Below, piece after piece: positions 34,774 to 47,496 of a stretch of DNA of 64,000 nt. Each line of letters opens with the position of its first letter. Position 1 is the first letter of the stretch. The stretch comes from Aselliscus stoliczkanus (lineage: Eukaryota; Chordata; Mammalia; Chiroptera; Hipposideridae). The notes below the pieces were generated by a model that saw nothing but the letters and a program-made list of their open reading frames with translations, ran no database searches and was not told the origin of the DNA. The DNA is taken from NCBI GenBank assembly GCA_033961575.1, contig CM066737.1, positions 46,414,771-46,478,770 on the forward strand, written 5' to 3'. The position numbers and the translations under genes are program-made.

Positions 34774-36418
34774 TGATATGTGTTTTCATTCTCATTTGTT
34801 TCTATGTATCATTTGATCTCTGCTATTAATTCTTCATTCCCCAGTCATTCTTTAAGCATATTGTTTAACCTCCATGTATTTGTGTTTTTTCCTGTTTTCT
34901 TTTTGCAGTTGATCTCCAATTTCAAAGCCTTTGCTCAGGAAATATGGTTGGTATGATTTCAATCTTCCTAAATTTGATGAGGCTAGTTTTGTTTGCCAAT
35001 ATATGGTCTATCCTTGAAAATGTTCCATGTGCACTTGAAAAGAATATATAGTGTCTTGTTCTAGAATGAAATGTATGTAAATGTCAATTATTTCCATTTG
35101 GTATAATATGTTCATTAAAGGCTGATATTTCCTTAATGATTTTCTATTGGGATGATCGATCCATAGCTGTCAATGGTGTATTTAGGTCCCCTATTATAAT
35201 TGTGTTTTTGTCAGTTTCTCCCTTTACTTCTGTTAGCACTCTCTTTGTGTATTTTGGTTCTCCCTGATTGGGGGCATACATAGTGATAAGTGTTATGTCT
35301 TCTTGTTGTATTGTCCCCTTCATAATTATGAAATGTTCATCTTTGTCTCATGTTACCTTTTATATCCTGAAGTCTGTTTCACCAGATGTAAATATGGTGA
35401 CACCTGCTTTTCTCTGGATGCCATTTGCTTGGAGTATCGTTTTCCACTCTTTCACTTTGAGTTTTATATTCATACTTGTAGCTGAGATGTGTCTCTTGGA
35501 GGCAGCATATGTTTCGGTTTAGTTTTTTTGAGCCAGTCTGCTACTCTGTGCCATTTTATTGGTGAGTTCAGTCCATTTGCATTTAGGCTGATTATTGATA
35601 TATGAGGATTAATTATAATTCTATCTTTGGTTTTCTGGTAGGATGGTAGCTCCATTGGTTCTTTGCCTTTTTGTTACTGTCTTTTATTTCAGTGTAGTGA
35701 TATTCTATGATTTTTCCCTCTGTTTCTTCTTTTTTTGTTGTTATATATTTCAGTTCTGGATTTTTTTTTGAGTGGTTATCATTAAGTTTATGTAAAAGAA
35801 AGTTTCGTATTGATAGTATTCCATTTTCTTCAGCATGCTTCCTGTCTCCATTCCATTTTGCCATTTCAAGCCTTTGCTCTCTACCTTCTTATGTTTTTGT
35901 TGTCACAAATTATCCCTATTTATGCTTTGAGTTGATTTCTGCAGTGCAGTAGCAAGTTGTCTTTTTCCTCTCTTTTTTTAAGTGTTTTTTTTTCTTCTTT
36001 ACCCTGTATGTTATGTTTAAGTGTGCAGTGTCCAGTTTGTTGTAGGCCATTTCCTGTTTCTGTCTGTCTATTCATAATGCTACTCATAGTTTTGTGTTGT
36101 TCTGCTTTTTTCTTTCAAGTTAAGTAGCCTCCTTCAGTATTTCCTGTAGTGTACACTGTGTGTTAGAAAATTTCCCTCAGCTTCTGTATGTCTGTGAAGG
36201 TCTTTATTCCTCCTTCATATCTAAAGGATATCTTTGCTGGATATATTATACTTATGATTATGATTTCTTTCAATAGTTTGAATATTTGATTCAACTCCCT
36301 TCTGGCTTGTAGAGTTTCTGCTGAAAAATCTGATGATAATTTAATGGGCTTCCTTTTGTAGTTTAAAATCGTCTTTTCCCTAGCTGCCTTTAGGAATATT
36401 TCTTTGTCCTTAATTTTT

Positions 36419-36866
36419 AAAAAAGATTTTAATGCGCAATTGGGGGAGGGAACACTGTTGAGGAATCAGGGAAGGAGAACAGTCAAGTTGCTGTCCTTTT
36501 TATTCTTCAGTCTCTTCGTGGAGGACATCGCTTCTCTGGCCCATGTTGGTACTGTGATCATTGCGCTCTTCCCGGCTGAGGTACACTGGTGGCTGGCCAT
36601 TGGACGGCTGCTCTCAGAAGATCATGCCAGCTGCCAGCCACTCACACTGGCTGCTGGCCACTCATGGTAGCCTATGGCAGCCCACTGCAACCCATGCTTT
36701 CACCGCGACTCATGGCAGCCCAGCTCCAGGTTGAGCTGTTGCTCACCATCTTAGCTGTAGAGGGCACAGCATCACTGGCCCATGTGGGACCTGAACTGGT
36801 GGCCCTGCTTCTCAAAGCTTGTGCTCCCAAGCCAACTCTTAACCAACGAGCCATTCAGCTGGCCCT
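36419..36866 (-). mobile_element. tRNA-derived SINE, long form
   Basis: AAAAAAGATTTTAATGCGCA to GAGCCATTCAGCTGGCCC, flanked by TGTCCTTAATTTTT / TGTCGTTAATTTTT within the old L1. Confidence 0.88.
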
Positions 36867-37083
36867 GTCGTTAATTTTTGACAGCTTCAATGTGCATTAG
36901 AGAGGGCCTGTTGGGATTGAGGTAATTAGTTATTTTGTTTTCTTCTGGATTTGAGGATCCAGTTCTTTCCATAGGTTTGGGAAGTTCTCATTGACTATTT
37001 GTTTGAATAGCCTCTCTGTGCCCTTCTCCCTTTCTTCTCCTTCTGGTATGCCCATTTTTCTTATGTTGCTCTTTCTGATAAGG

Positions 37084-37428
37084 TCAGATAATTCTTGTAG
37101 AGTTTCTTTTATTTCTCTTAACTCTCAAATCTCTCTCTTCTTCCATCTGCATCATATCCAAATTTCTATCTTTGATATCACTAATTCTTTCCTGCATCTT
37201 GTCAGATCTCTTTCTTGTTTTATTCTTCATCCCTTTACTGAGTTCTTCATCTCCATAATTTTTGTTTGGTTCTTTTAAAAAATTTCTCTCTCTAGTAAAA
37301 TATTCATTTTGTTTATTGATTTTATTTCTAAGTTCATTAAACTGCCTGTCTGAGTTTTCTTGCATTTCATTGAGTTTTTTCAGAAGTGGAATCTTGAATT
37401 TTCTGTCATTTAGATCAAATATTTCCAT
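37084..37428 (-). pseudogene. Old L1 ORF1 coiled-coil fragment
   Basis: A minus-strand open piece of ~114 codons rich in K, E, N and R with heptad-like leucines and isoleucines (KKLNEMQENSDRQFNELRNK). It matches the position expected for the ORF1p coiled coil in this element. No start or end of the domain is preserved. Confidence 0.6.
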
Positions 37429-37586
37429 GTTTCTAAGTTCATTTTCTGGAGATTTTTAAAATTTTCTTTCTGGGGTGCCTTGTTACCTTTGTTATTCATA
37501 GCAGTTAATTGATTATTTGTCTTTCTGGGCATCTACCGGAGTGGATTCTGCAGCAGGATGATATGAAGAGGTCTTTCTTTTCCTTT

Positions 37587-37600
37587 CCAGTAGGTGGCGC
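37587..37600 (+). promoter_or_regulatory. CTCF-like core motif
   Basis: CCAGTAGGTGGCGC fits the CTCF core consensus CCASYAGRKGGCRS at all 14 positions and continues as TAG. It lies in the 5' part of the old minus-strand L1. Binding is inferred from the sequence only. Confidence 0.55.
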
Positions 37601-38610
37601 TAGAGCTTTTTTATTTTCTCTCTTGTTCTGCAGCATTTTATTTTTTCTCGTCGTGTTTTGTTTTCTGATGCAATGGTAGATCCTGCGAGGACTGCTTCTC
37701 CTCTGTGATCAGGTTGCCTCAGTCTTAGGGTACCACCCCTGTGTGAGGATGTGGTCAGCAATGGGGTTCTGAGCTTCTGGAACCTTAATGCCGTCCCTGC
37801 ACCTTGATTCAGAACTTGTGTGTCTCAGCAGCCTTGGGTGCCCCTGTTGGAATCAGCTGTGAAAAGATGGGCTAGGAGAGGCAACAGGTGTGTTTGTGGC
37901 TCCCAACAATGGCGACTCCAGCCCACAGCTATCTCACCCACATAGCTCCTCCCCTTTCACTGGAATAAGCCACACTGTCCATCTGCCAATCAATAACTGT
38001 CTCTCCATTTCTCACAGTTGTAGATATTCTGCTCTTTAATCTGACACTGCTATAGTTTTTTTTCGTTTTTTTTCTTTCTGAGGCCTGCTGCTATCACTGG
38101 GAGGGTGTGCCAGAGGTGAGCTCTTGGAGAATGGGGGAAGGAAGCCAGGCTCCATGGCTTTGTTTTCTGCCTGGCAGTGATGGCAGTGAGAGCTGTCATT
38201 GTTCTGTATTTGGTCTTTGCCACAGGTCTCTGCCCCGATTGCTGGATACAGCATTATTATATGCTGATCCCTCAGGCAGGATTGCGGGCCACAGAGAGTG
38301 CACCTGCAGTCTCAATCTTCTCTCCCAGGACCACAGTGAGATCTGGGTTACATTCTGTGGCCCATATCTCTGAAATTTGCCCTCTCCCCTTATCCTGTTT
38401 CCCCTGATTTGCCCACCTAAAGATGTTTCCATGTAAGGATTTCTCAGACTAGTTTTTGTGTTGCATAAGGAATCATTTATTAAATGATTCCTTAATTCCA
38501 TCACTCAATTACTGTTCAATTTGTTGTAACTTCCAGGGAGAGATTTCAAGGAGCATCCCTCGTGCTACTATGTTTTTGATGTCATTTGCGTCAGTTTTTT
38601 TTTGGTTGTT

Positions 38611-39111
38611 TTTTTAAAAAAGATTTTATTGGGGAATTGGGGGAGGGGAACAATGTTGGGAAACTGGGGAAGGAGACTGGCCAAGTTGTTGTTCTTCAAT
38701 CTTCGTTGTGGAGGGCGCCAGTCACTATCTGGCTTCCCCGCGGGAGCTCGTGGCCTCTATGCTCAAGGTGCTGTGTTCAGTTTCAATTGTGGGTGGACGT
38801 AGCCACCATCTCATGTGGGAGTCAAACGAGCAGCCTTGTTAAGAGCGCACGTCCTATCCACTGAGCCATCCAGGCGGCAGCTCAGCTCAAGGTACCAAGT
38901 TCAGTCTTAGTTGCGGGTGGGCACAGCCTACCATTGAACAGGCAATCTTGTTGTTACACCAACTGAGCCATCCTTTCACCTGTTGGCAGCTCAGCGACAG
39001 CTCACCTAGGGCACAGTGTTCACTGGCCCATGTAGGAATCAAACCGGCAGCCCTGTTGCTCAGAGCTCACTCTCTAAGCCAACTCAACCAACTGAGCCAC
39101 TCAGCTGGCCC
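38611..39111 (-). mobile_element. tRNA-derived SINE, VES-like composite form
   Basis: The tail complement is AGATTTTATTGGGGAATTGG. Internal half-units with ACTGAGCCATCC complements follow, then the head ACTGAGCCACTCAGCTGGCC. Same architecture as the elements at 9247 and 15364, in minus orientation. Confidence 0.88.
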
Positions 39112-39675
39112 ACCTCATCCATATTTAACGGGAAGATTATTTCCTATGTGTCTCCTGCAAGCACTGACAAGATAAGCTGACAAGTCATAAGCAAATAAGC
39201 TTATAATGATCACCTACATACAGTTGTTTAGCTTGCAACCAATTCATAGTATTTACCTACAAAAATCATCTTTGGTCTTGCCCAGCTGTGTTTGAATCAG
39301 CTTAATTTCCAAGGGGGTTAAATTTCCAGGTAAAAAAGAAACCTCATTCCTTTTGGATGATATTAAAATAAAACCTGTATGCATATCAGGCCATGCAGAA
39401 TGTCACCATGACTGAATGCCACTGACACTTTCCATATTGAAAAGCAGGGGACACAAGGAAGCTAAGCTAAGCCATAGAGATTTTGTTGACTAATGTTCTT
39501 AGGGATAGAAGGACAGTTGCTTCTTGGCACTTTCATTTTATTTGTTTAGATAATTAATGATAATATAGGAAATGACATGATACATGCCAAAAGAGAAGTA
39601 AAAACAAATTGTTCTGCCTTTATAACCCAGAAGAAACTATAACCTGGACTTCCAGTATATTTTCTGTTTTGGCTT
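39112..39675. other. Unclassified sequence
   Basis: About 560 bp with no recognised repeat or gene; probably unique sequence. Confidence 0.55.
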
Positions 39676-39777
39676 TTTATTTTGAGGGCAGTGTCACTGG
39701 CCCTCATATGTGGGACCCGAACCGGGGCCGCTGGTATCCCAAGCCAGCTCTTAACCACCATGCCACTCGGCTGGCCC
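39676..39777 (-). mobile_element. tRNA-derived SINE, short form
   Basis: ATTTTGAGGGCAGTGTCACT to ATGCCACTCGGCTGGCCC, with the B-box complement GGGACCCGAACC. Confidence 0.9.
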
Positions 39778-40143
39778 ATATATTTTCTTTTTTATAATCC
39801 TGTCCCAAAGCACAAACGTTAGAGTCCAAAACATGCTTTCAGATAAGAAAATCTACATTGTAGCTTTCTGGATTTCCTGACATCAAAAGAGGGTTTTATC
39901 AGGTAGAGAGACCAATACCATATTTTGTGAATAATTGACAGCAAAGAGTGTGTTCCTTTTAGTGTCTAATGATCTGAGTTTCTGCTAACTTGTTATGTGA
40001 ACTTACCAAGTAATTTCACCTCCCTTGTACAAATATTCAACCTCTTTTGAGAGGGTTAAATTAGGTAAAATAAGAAAGTGCTTCGAAATACTTGCAGAAC
40101 CTCTACTACTGCCTGGTGTTATTACCACGTGGATTTAAATATT

Positions 40144-40193
<50 letters not shown>

Positions 40194-40774
40194 TAACTCC
40201 TAACTCTGCATTAGTATATATACTGTTAATTAAATTTATAACTTTTTTATTTTAAAAGGTCATGTATGTCAACTTATGTTCCTAGAAATATGGCAGATTG
40301 GACATCTTGAAATAATTGATTAAAAACTCCAAGAATTTCTGGATAAAATATGATAAGCATGCTATTAAATTCATAGATGATCAAAATATAAAGTTAAAAA
40401 TATTCATGTATAAGACCTCAAGAAAGAGAACAAATTTTCAAGCCCATGAGTAAGGAAGAGTGAGGGATTGGGGAAAAAAGGAGAGAGAGATGGACACATA
40501 CAGAGAGAGATGGAAATCAGAGAGATAAGCTGATTATAAAGTTGCAGCTTCTCAAAAGAAATTTACCAATATATAAAAAATTTTGGATTAATAGCCAAAT
40601 AGGACAAGAACTTTGTGTAGCATGTATACAAAGTTTGTATAGGTTAGAGAATGCGGAGAGAGATACCACATAAAACTAGACAACTCAAAGTTCCACACTT
40701 CCATGAATTGGTGGATGGAAAAAAATCTACCCACTAGCAAAGAAAGGGAGATGAAAGTAATTCTTGTCTGTTCC
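39778..40774. other. Unclassified AT-rich sequence, possibly an ancient LINE
   Basis: It contains the AT microsatellite at 40147-40190. The part from about 40260 (AAATATGGCAGATTGGACAT) could belong to a very old LINE that resumes after the SINE at 41236, but I cannot assign a family. Confidence 0.45.
40147..40190. repeat. (AT)n microsatellite
   Basis: About 22 uninterrupted AT units. Confidence 0.95.
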
Positions 40775-40790
40775 AACTTAGCCTTTTGTT

Positions 40791-41235
40791 TTTAAAGATT
40801 TTATTGGTTAATTGGGGGAGGGGAACAGCACAGGGGAATCAGGGAAGGGGAACAGACAAATTGTTGTCTTTTTGTTCTTCAGTCTAGAGGTGGAGGACGT
40901 TGATTCACTGGCCCATGTTGGTATCATCATTGCGCTCTTCCCAGATGAGGCAGATCGGTCGCCGGCCTCTGGATGGTCCCTCTTTGCGGCTATTGGCAGC
41001 TCACACTGACTGCCAGCAGCTCACGCTGGTTGCCAGCCTCTCACTGTAGCCTATGGCAGCCCACTGCAGCAGGGGCTGCAGCCTACACTGTCGCCGGGGC
41101 TCGCACAGCCCAGCTCCAGGTGGAGCTGTTGTTAGCTGTAGAAGGCAGTGTTACTGGCCCTCATATGTGGGATCTGAACCAGGGCCTCTGGCATGCCAAA
41201 ACCAGCTCTTAACCAATGCACCACTCGGCCGACCC
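40791..41235 (-). mobile_element. tRNA-derived SINE, long form
   Basis: TTTTTAAAGATTTTATTGGT to GCACCACTCGGCCGACCC. The 16 bp duplication CCAACTTAGCCTTTTG is exact (40775-40790 and 41236-41251), so this is a fairly recent insertion. Confidence 0.92.
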
Positions 41236-41251
41236 CCAACTTAGCCTTTTG

Positions 41252-41935
41252 ATGAAAAAATATCTCCCCTGAAAATTCAAAACCACAGGTCTATAACACA
41301 GGTTTGTGGTTCAATTTATACATTTTGCATGATCACGAAAATCCCAAGCTAAGGAATTAACTCAAAGTGGCCCTAAATTGGTAGCAACCTGATGTGACTA
41401 GCAGAAGAAAACAAAAATTTCTGTGAAAAAATGAAACATTGATTTCTACAGATGAAGCCCATGCATGTGACCACATAATCTCAAATTACAAGGAATACAA
41501 AAAAATTAGCCATCACAGTAATTTAGCAGATAAAATATACACTAAAACAACATTCTCAAAGATATGAATTACTGAAATTAATGGATAAAAAATGGAAAAT
41601 ATAGAAAATACATGTTGAGAATAAAATAATCAAAATTTAATAAAAAACATGACATTATTTTTAAAGGCCAGCTGTATTTCAAAATTAAATCAAACATTAA
41701 GTGAAAAAAATTGAGCTAAAATATTAAATCTCAATAAGGGAAGCAAACAACAGAATAAGCACTAATAAAGGAAAGATCTCTGAACTGTTAGATAGACCTA
41801 AAAAATTACTGAAGATTGAAGTTTAGAAAGATAAAGATATTTTCGTTTGTTTGCTAATTTATTTATATTTCAATTGTACTCGACATTCATTATTATTCTT
41901 TTTTCTTTTGACAAAGATTTAATAATATATTTCTT
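41252..41935 (+). other. Unclassified A-rich sequence, possible ancient LINE ORF1 region
   Basis: The plus strand is A-rich with text such as GAAAGATCTCTGAACTGTTA that resembles L1/HAL1-type ORF1 sequence. All frames are closed. The family assignment is a guess. Confidence 0.35.
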
Positions 41936-43341
41936 TTTCTTTTTTAATTATTTTATTGTGAAATAAACATTTTTCAAAAAGTTAGTTTCAGGTGTACAAC
42001 ACAATGCAATAGTTATGCTTTTTACCCCTCAAAGTGGCAACCTGCCTCCCCCAATTTGCCACCCCACTCCTCCCCCCACCCCATATAATACATATCTATT
42101 ACAATTCCTTTGACTCCCTTCCACAGTATAATCCACACCCTGTGACCATCTATATATCCAGTTACAGTTGACATACAATATTATACACCATCAGCTTCAG
42201 GTATACAGGGTAAGTGATCAAGCCTCTACTCCATCCATGAAGTGGTCTCCCTAACAAGACATGTGACCATCTGACAACCCCACAAAATTTTTACAACATT
42301 ATTATATTCCCTGAACTGTGTTTCATATCCCTCTGGCAATAATTGTAGTTGCCTATTTATGCTGTCTAATCCCTACCCCTTCTCCCTTATCTCCACACCC
42401 CTCCCAACTAGCAACCCTAGTTTTACCTCCATATCTATGAGTCTGTTTACTTTGCTTGTTCATTCAGTTTTTCAGATTTCACCTATAAGTGAGATCATAT
42501 GGTCTTTTTCTTTCTCCGACTGACTTATTTCACTTAACATAATAGTCTCTTCACAACATTATCAATTACATTCCCAGAACTGCCCCCATATCCCTGTGGC
42601 AACATTGTAGTCACCCATCTACGCTGTCCAAAACCTTCCCGCTCCCCTTCATCCCCACCCCCTCCCAGCCAGCACCATCAGTTTTTCCTTTTTATCTGCT
42701 TGATATGATTTCAATCTTCTTAAATTCACTGAGACGTGTTTTGTGGCCTAACGTGGTCTATCTTGGAAAACATCCCATATGCACTTGAGAAGAATGTATA
42801 TTTTGTTGTTTCAGGGTGAAATGCGCTAAAAATATCGACAAAGTCCAGCTGGTCTAAAGTGTCATTTGAGGCCTCTTATTCCATGTTGATTTTTTGTCTA
42901 GAGGATCTGTGCATTGGTGACAATGGGGTGTTGAAGTCCCCTACTATGATAGTGTTACTGTTGATCTCTGTCTTTATGTCTGTCAGTCTGTTATATGTAA
43001 TTAGGATCTCCTATGTTGGGTGCATAGATGTTTACTAGGGTAATAGTGCCCTTCCTGGTCTATTATTGTAGTCTTCATTTTAAAGTCTATTTTGACCAAA
43101 ATAAGTACTGCTACGCCAGCTATTTTTTCTCATTTCCATTTGCATGAAATATCTTATTCCATCTGTAAACAGCATATACATGGGCTCTATTTTCTTCTCC
43201 ACTCAGCCACTCTCTGTGTTTTCATTGGAGCATTTAGCTCATTCACACTTAAAATGATTATTGATAGGTGCATATGTATTGCCATTTCGTTATTTGTATT
43301 CCTGGTCTTCCTGGGTTAGCTTGTTTACCCCTTTCTTTTGT

Positions 43342-44211
43342 TTAAAAAAGCCCTTTTAACATTTCTTGCAATGCTGGATTCATGGCAATGAATTCCTTAA
43401 GCTTATTCTTTTCTGAGAAGCTCTTTATTTCTCCTTCAATTTTAAGTGATAGCCATGAGGGGTAAAGCAATCTTCGTTGCAGGCCTTTATTTTGTGTCAC
43501 TTTGAATATCTCCTGCCACTCCCTTTTGGCCTGCAGAGTTTTTGTAGACAAGTCAGCTGTTAGTCTAATAGGAGTTCCTTTGTATGTAATCTGCTGTCTT
43601 TCTCTTGCTGCTTTTAGGATTCTGTCTCTGTCTTTAACCTTTGCCATTTTAACTATGATGTGTCTTGGTGTGGACATATTTGGGTAACGGCTTGTTTACA
43701 ACCCTCTGCACTTCCTTGGCATGTATGTCGATTTCCTTCACCTGGGTAGTGAAGTTTTATGTTATTATTTTTCCAAATACATCTTGAACCTTGATTCTTT
43801 TCTTCTTCTGGTATTCTTATGATGTGATGTACTGTTGTGCTTCATCTTGTCCCATAGGGCTCTTAAACTATTTTCATTGTTTGTTATTCTTTGGTCTTTT
43901 TGTTGTGCCAACTGGATGATTTCTGCTATTTTGACATCCAAATCACTGATCCGATTCTCTGCTTCATCTACTCTACTGGTAATTCTTTCGAGTGTGTTCT
44001 TCATTTCAGTTATTGTACTCTTGAGTTCTATCTGGTTGTTTTTCATGATTTCTCTATCCTTCCTTATGTCCTCACTAAGTTTGTTAAACATTCTTATCAT
44101 CAGTGTTCTAAACTCTGTCTCTGAAAGCGTAGATCCCTTTGTTTCATTCAACCCCATTTCTAGAGGTTTCTTCTGATCTTTTACTTGTGACATGTTTCTT
44201 TGTTTCCTCAT
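43342..44211 (-). pseudogene. L1 ORF1, nearly complete but frameshifted
   Basis: Minus-strand ORF1 of about 290 codons. The N-terminal part (from ATG at 44211) is open to 43765 and covers the tail, the coiled coil and the start of the RNA-binding domain. The C-terminal part (43677-43342, ending QEMLKGLF) is open in another frame. An indel near 43685 and a stop near 43765 separate them. Length and motifs (HIIVKMAKVKDRDRIL, LSTKTLQAKREW) match the intact ORF1 at 57204. Confidence 0.85.
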
Positions 44212-45203
44212 TCTGGCTGTCGCTCTGGGATTGCTTTGATGTAGTAGATAGATCACCAGGAGACACCTGGCTGGATCATGCAGTCACACAGCTCACAGCC
44301 CAACAATCCCAGGAAAACTCCCACTCTTAACCTGTCCCATTCAGCTGCTCACAGATCAGGCCAAGCAGCCCAAAAACCAATCACCAGCCTGGCAACTCTG
44401 CAAGGGCAGTGCGGAGAGTGGGACCCGAGGCAGATCGTGCACTCCCGGGTCTCAGTGAGCAGCCTGTTGGAGCCAGAGGGCACCTACCCAGCGTTTCCCT
44501 GGCAACACAGTATAAGCCGGGCAAAGGGTGGGGATCCAAGGTTGCTTGTGTGCACACGCACACACGCACTTCTGGGCCAATTCCACCAGACCAATGAGAT
44601 CCCGGACCTGATGCTCTGTGGGAGGGCTCAACTCTGATAAAATGGCTGTACACCACTCGCGTGCAACCTCCACACCAAGGGAACAATAGTCCCAAAACCT
44701 CCAGCTTCTGCACTAAAGGTGCTCAGTTCAGTCCGTCCCCACAGGCTTCTGGGCCCTGCTCACACAACTACTCCCTCCACCAGGAACTGGGCAAGTGCTC
44801 ACCAGCAAGCAAGTCCATGCACCAGCCCTGCTGATTCTCTAGCCACTCTCAGCCTCACTGAGCTAAGCAAAGAGAGTCCTCACTAATTTACTGCCAGCTA
44901 TCTTGGAACTCCTCTTCCCAGCAAAGGCACTCTGGGTTGGTGAGCTTGGTGTGCGGCCGGAGGCTCTCTTCCTGAACTGGAGAAACCTCCTCACAGCTGA
45001 GGCATCCGTCACGGGGTTTGCCCTCTCTCGTCTGTGCCCCTCCTACCAGACTTGACGTGGCTTCCTCTTTAAGTTCTTCATTTAGTGGTTCTGTTCATCT
45101 AGTGTGCTGGGGACCTCCAGGGTTGAATATTGTATAAATTGTTTGTAATTTTGTTGTGATACTGGGAGGCAGTTAGCACAGCGACTGTCTATTCTGCCAT
45201 TTT
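44212..45203 (-). promoter_or_regulatory. L1 type I 5' UTR with one monomer
   Basis: Homologous to the 5' UTRs at 187-1772, 9822-10905, 25260-26755 and 52691-53813. One X-box-bearing monomer is present (GTTTCCCTGGCAAC at 44493-44506). It would be the promoter of this L1. The 5' end is degraded (no clear CCGGTAAGATGG). Confidence 0.75.
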
Positions 45204-45860
45204 TCAATATAATTCTTTTTTATTATAGTTTATTGGGGTGACAATTGTTAGTAAAGTTAGATAGGTTTCAAGTGTACAATTTTGTAATACATAATCTACA
45301 TATCACATTGTGTATTCACAACCCAGAATTCAAATTCTTAAAGTCTTATAATTTTCTTAGTACAAATCATTTTACCTATTGGTTACATTTATTCCTAGGT
45401 ATTTTTTTTTATGGAATACTACATGGGATTGTTTTCTTAATTCATCTTTCTGATAGTTAATTAATTTTTTATAATATACAATCCATTTCTGAATATTAAT
45501 TTTGTATCCTGTAATTTTTTTAGTGCATTTATCATTTTCAATATTATTTCGGTGGAATTTTTCCAGTTCTCTATATATAGTATTATGTCATCTGCAAATA
45601 ATGACAGTTTTATATCTTCCTTTCCAATTTGGATGCCTTTCGTTTATTTTTCTTGTCTGATTACTGTGGATAGCACTCCCAATAGTATGGTGAATAAAAA
45701 TGATGAAAGTAGACATACTTGTCTTGTTCCTGATCTTAAGGAGAATGATTTTAGGTTTCCCTTTTTAGTATGTGGTTAGCTGTGCGTTTGTAATATATAG
45801 CCATTATTATACTGAGGTATATTACTTTTTCCCATGTCGCTGAGAGTTTTTATCCAATAA
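45204..45860 (-). mobile_element. Old LINE-1 fragment (3' UTR and part of ORF2), minus strand
   Basis: TTTATTGGGGTGACAATTGT and AGGTTTCAAGTGTACAATTT are an old L1 3' UTR, the same type as 3540-3600. It joins diverged ORF2 sequence (TATTATGTCATCTGCAAATA near 45580) with an internal deletion at ~45345. Confidence 0.8.
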
Positions 45861-45891
45861 TCTCGGAGAACTTCAACAAAGAGATAGAAAA

Positions 45892-47496
45892 TTTGTATAC
45901 ACCGATAATAAACTATCAGAAGAAGAAATCAGGAAATCAAACCCTTGTACAAATGCTTCAAAAACAATAAAATATCTAGGAATAAATTTAACTAAAGAAG
46001 TGAAAGACCTTTACTCAGAAAATTGAGACACTGAAGAGAGAAATCAAAGAAGATATGAATAAATGGAAATGCATACCATGTTCATGGATAGGAAGAATTA
46101 ATATAGTTAAAATGTCAATACTACCTAAGGCAATATATACATTCAGTGCAATTCCAATCAAACTACCAAGGACATTTTTCTCAGAAATAGAACATAGAAT
46201 CCTAAAATTTATATGGAACCACAAAAGACCCCAAATAGACATGGCAATCTTGAGAAATAAGAATAAAGTAGGAGGCATCATGCTACCTGACATCAAAACA
46301 TACTACAAGGCTACAGTAATCAGAACAGTATGGTACTGGCATAAAGACAGACACATAGACCAATGAAACAGAATCGAGAACTCAGGAATAAATCCATCCA
46401 TATATAGTCATTTAATCTATGACAATGGTAGCAAGAACTCACACTGGAGTAAAGATTGTCTATTTAATAAATGGTGCTGGGAAAATTGGACTGATACGTG
46501 CAAAAAAATTAAAATGGACCACCTACTTTCACCATATATGAGAAAAAACTCAAAATGGATTAAAGACTTAAATGTAAGACCTGAAACCATCAAACTCTTA
46601 GAAGAAAACGTAGGGAGGACATTTGCAGACATTACTGTGAATAATATTTTTACTGATACATCCCCTCGGGCTAGGAAAATAAAAGAAAAAATGAACATAT
46701 GGGATTACATCAAACTTAAAAGTTTTTTCACAGCAAAGGAAATCATCAATAAAACAAAAAGGCAGCCTACTGAATAGGAGAAGATATTTGTCAACAATAT
46801 GTCTGATAAGGGGTTAATATCCAAAATTTATAAAACACTCATGAAACTCAACACCAAAAAAACAAACAACCTAATTAAAAAATGTGCATGGGATATGAAG
46901 ATGCATTCTTTAAAGAGGACATACGGATGGCCAACAGGCATATGAAAAAATAATCAACCTGACTAATCCTCAGAGAAATGCAAATAAAAACCACAGTGAG
47001 ATACCAACTCACTCCGGTCAGAGTGGCTATCATCAATAAATCAACAAACAACAAGTGCTGGCGAGGTTGTGGAGAAAAGGGAACTCTGGTGCACTGTTGG
47101 TGGGAATGCAGATTGTTGCAGTCACTATGGAAATCAGTATGACGGTATCTCAATAAACTGGAAATGGAACTACCTTATGACCTAGCAATTTCACTCCTGG
47201 GTATCTACCCAGAAGAATCCAAGACACTAATTCAAAAAAATATATGCACCCCTATGTTTTTTGCTGCCCTATTTACAAGAGCCAAGACATGGAAACAACC
47301 GAAATGCCCATCGGTAGATGACTGGATTAAGAAATTGTGTTACATTTATACAATGGAGTATTACTCCGCTATAAAGAAGAATGAAATTGTACCAATTGCA
47401 ACGATATGGATGGACCTAGAGACCATTATATTGAGTGAAATAAGTCAGTCGGAGAAAGACAAATACCACATGATCTCACTGATATGTGGAATTTGA
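45892..47496 (+). pseudogene. L1 ORF2 C-terminal half, broken
   Basis: Open pieces are 46055-46366, 46514-46777 and 47164-47496, ending [15 protein letters not shown]. The Cys-rich motif lies near 47058-47110. Stops and frameshifts separate the pieces, and the endonuclease and polymerase motifs are absent. Confidence 0.85.

Larger units (their letters stand above)
33860..38600 (-). mobile_element. Old LINE-1 (ORF2 N-terminal half, ORF1, 5' UTR), minus strand, with SINE insertions
   Basis: Diverged minus-strand L1. It holds ORF2 sequence from mid reverse transcriptase (TTGGTCTGTAGTTTCC, ~33940) to its start near 35600, then inter-ORF sequence and an ORF1 remnant (about 36130-37450, with a ~114-codon open piece at 37084-37428). 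A 5' UTR-like region follows to about 38600, with a CTCF-like motif at 37587. SINEs interrupt it at 34667 and 36419. No frame is intact and the 3' part is missing. Confidence 0.8.
41936..45203 (-). mobile_element. Rearranged LINE-1 with type I 5' UTR, lacking reverse transcriptase
   Basis: From right to left on the minus strand: 5' UTR (45203-44212), ORF1 (44211-43342), inter-ORF region and ORF2 endonuclease part (~43310-42700). A second partial copy of the 3' UTR follows (~42665-42550), then the last codons of ORF2 and the normal 3' UTR (42550-41936). Reverse transcriptase is absent. The two internal junctions, at ~42551 (AATAGTCTCTTCACAACATT) and ~42690 (TTTATCTGCTTGATATGATT), recur in the element at 51023-53813. 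The target-site duplication is uncertain. Confidence 0.85.
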
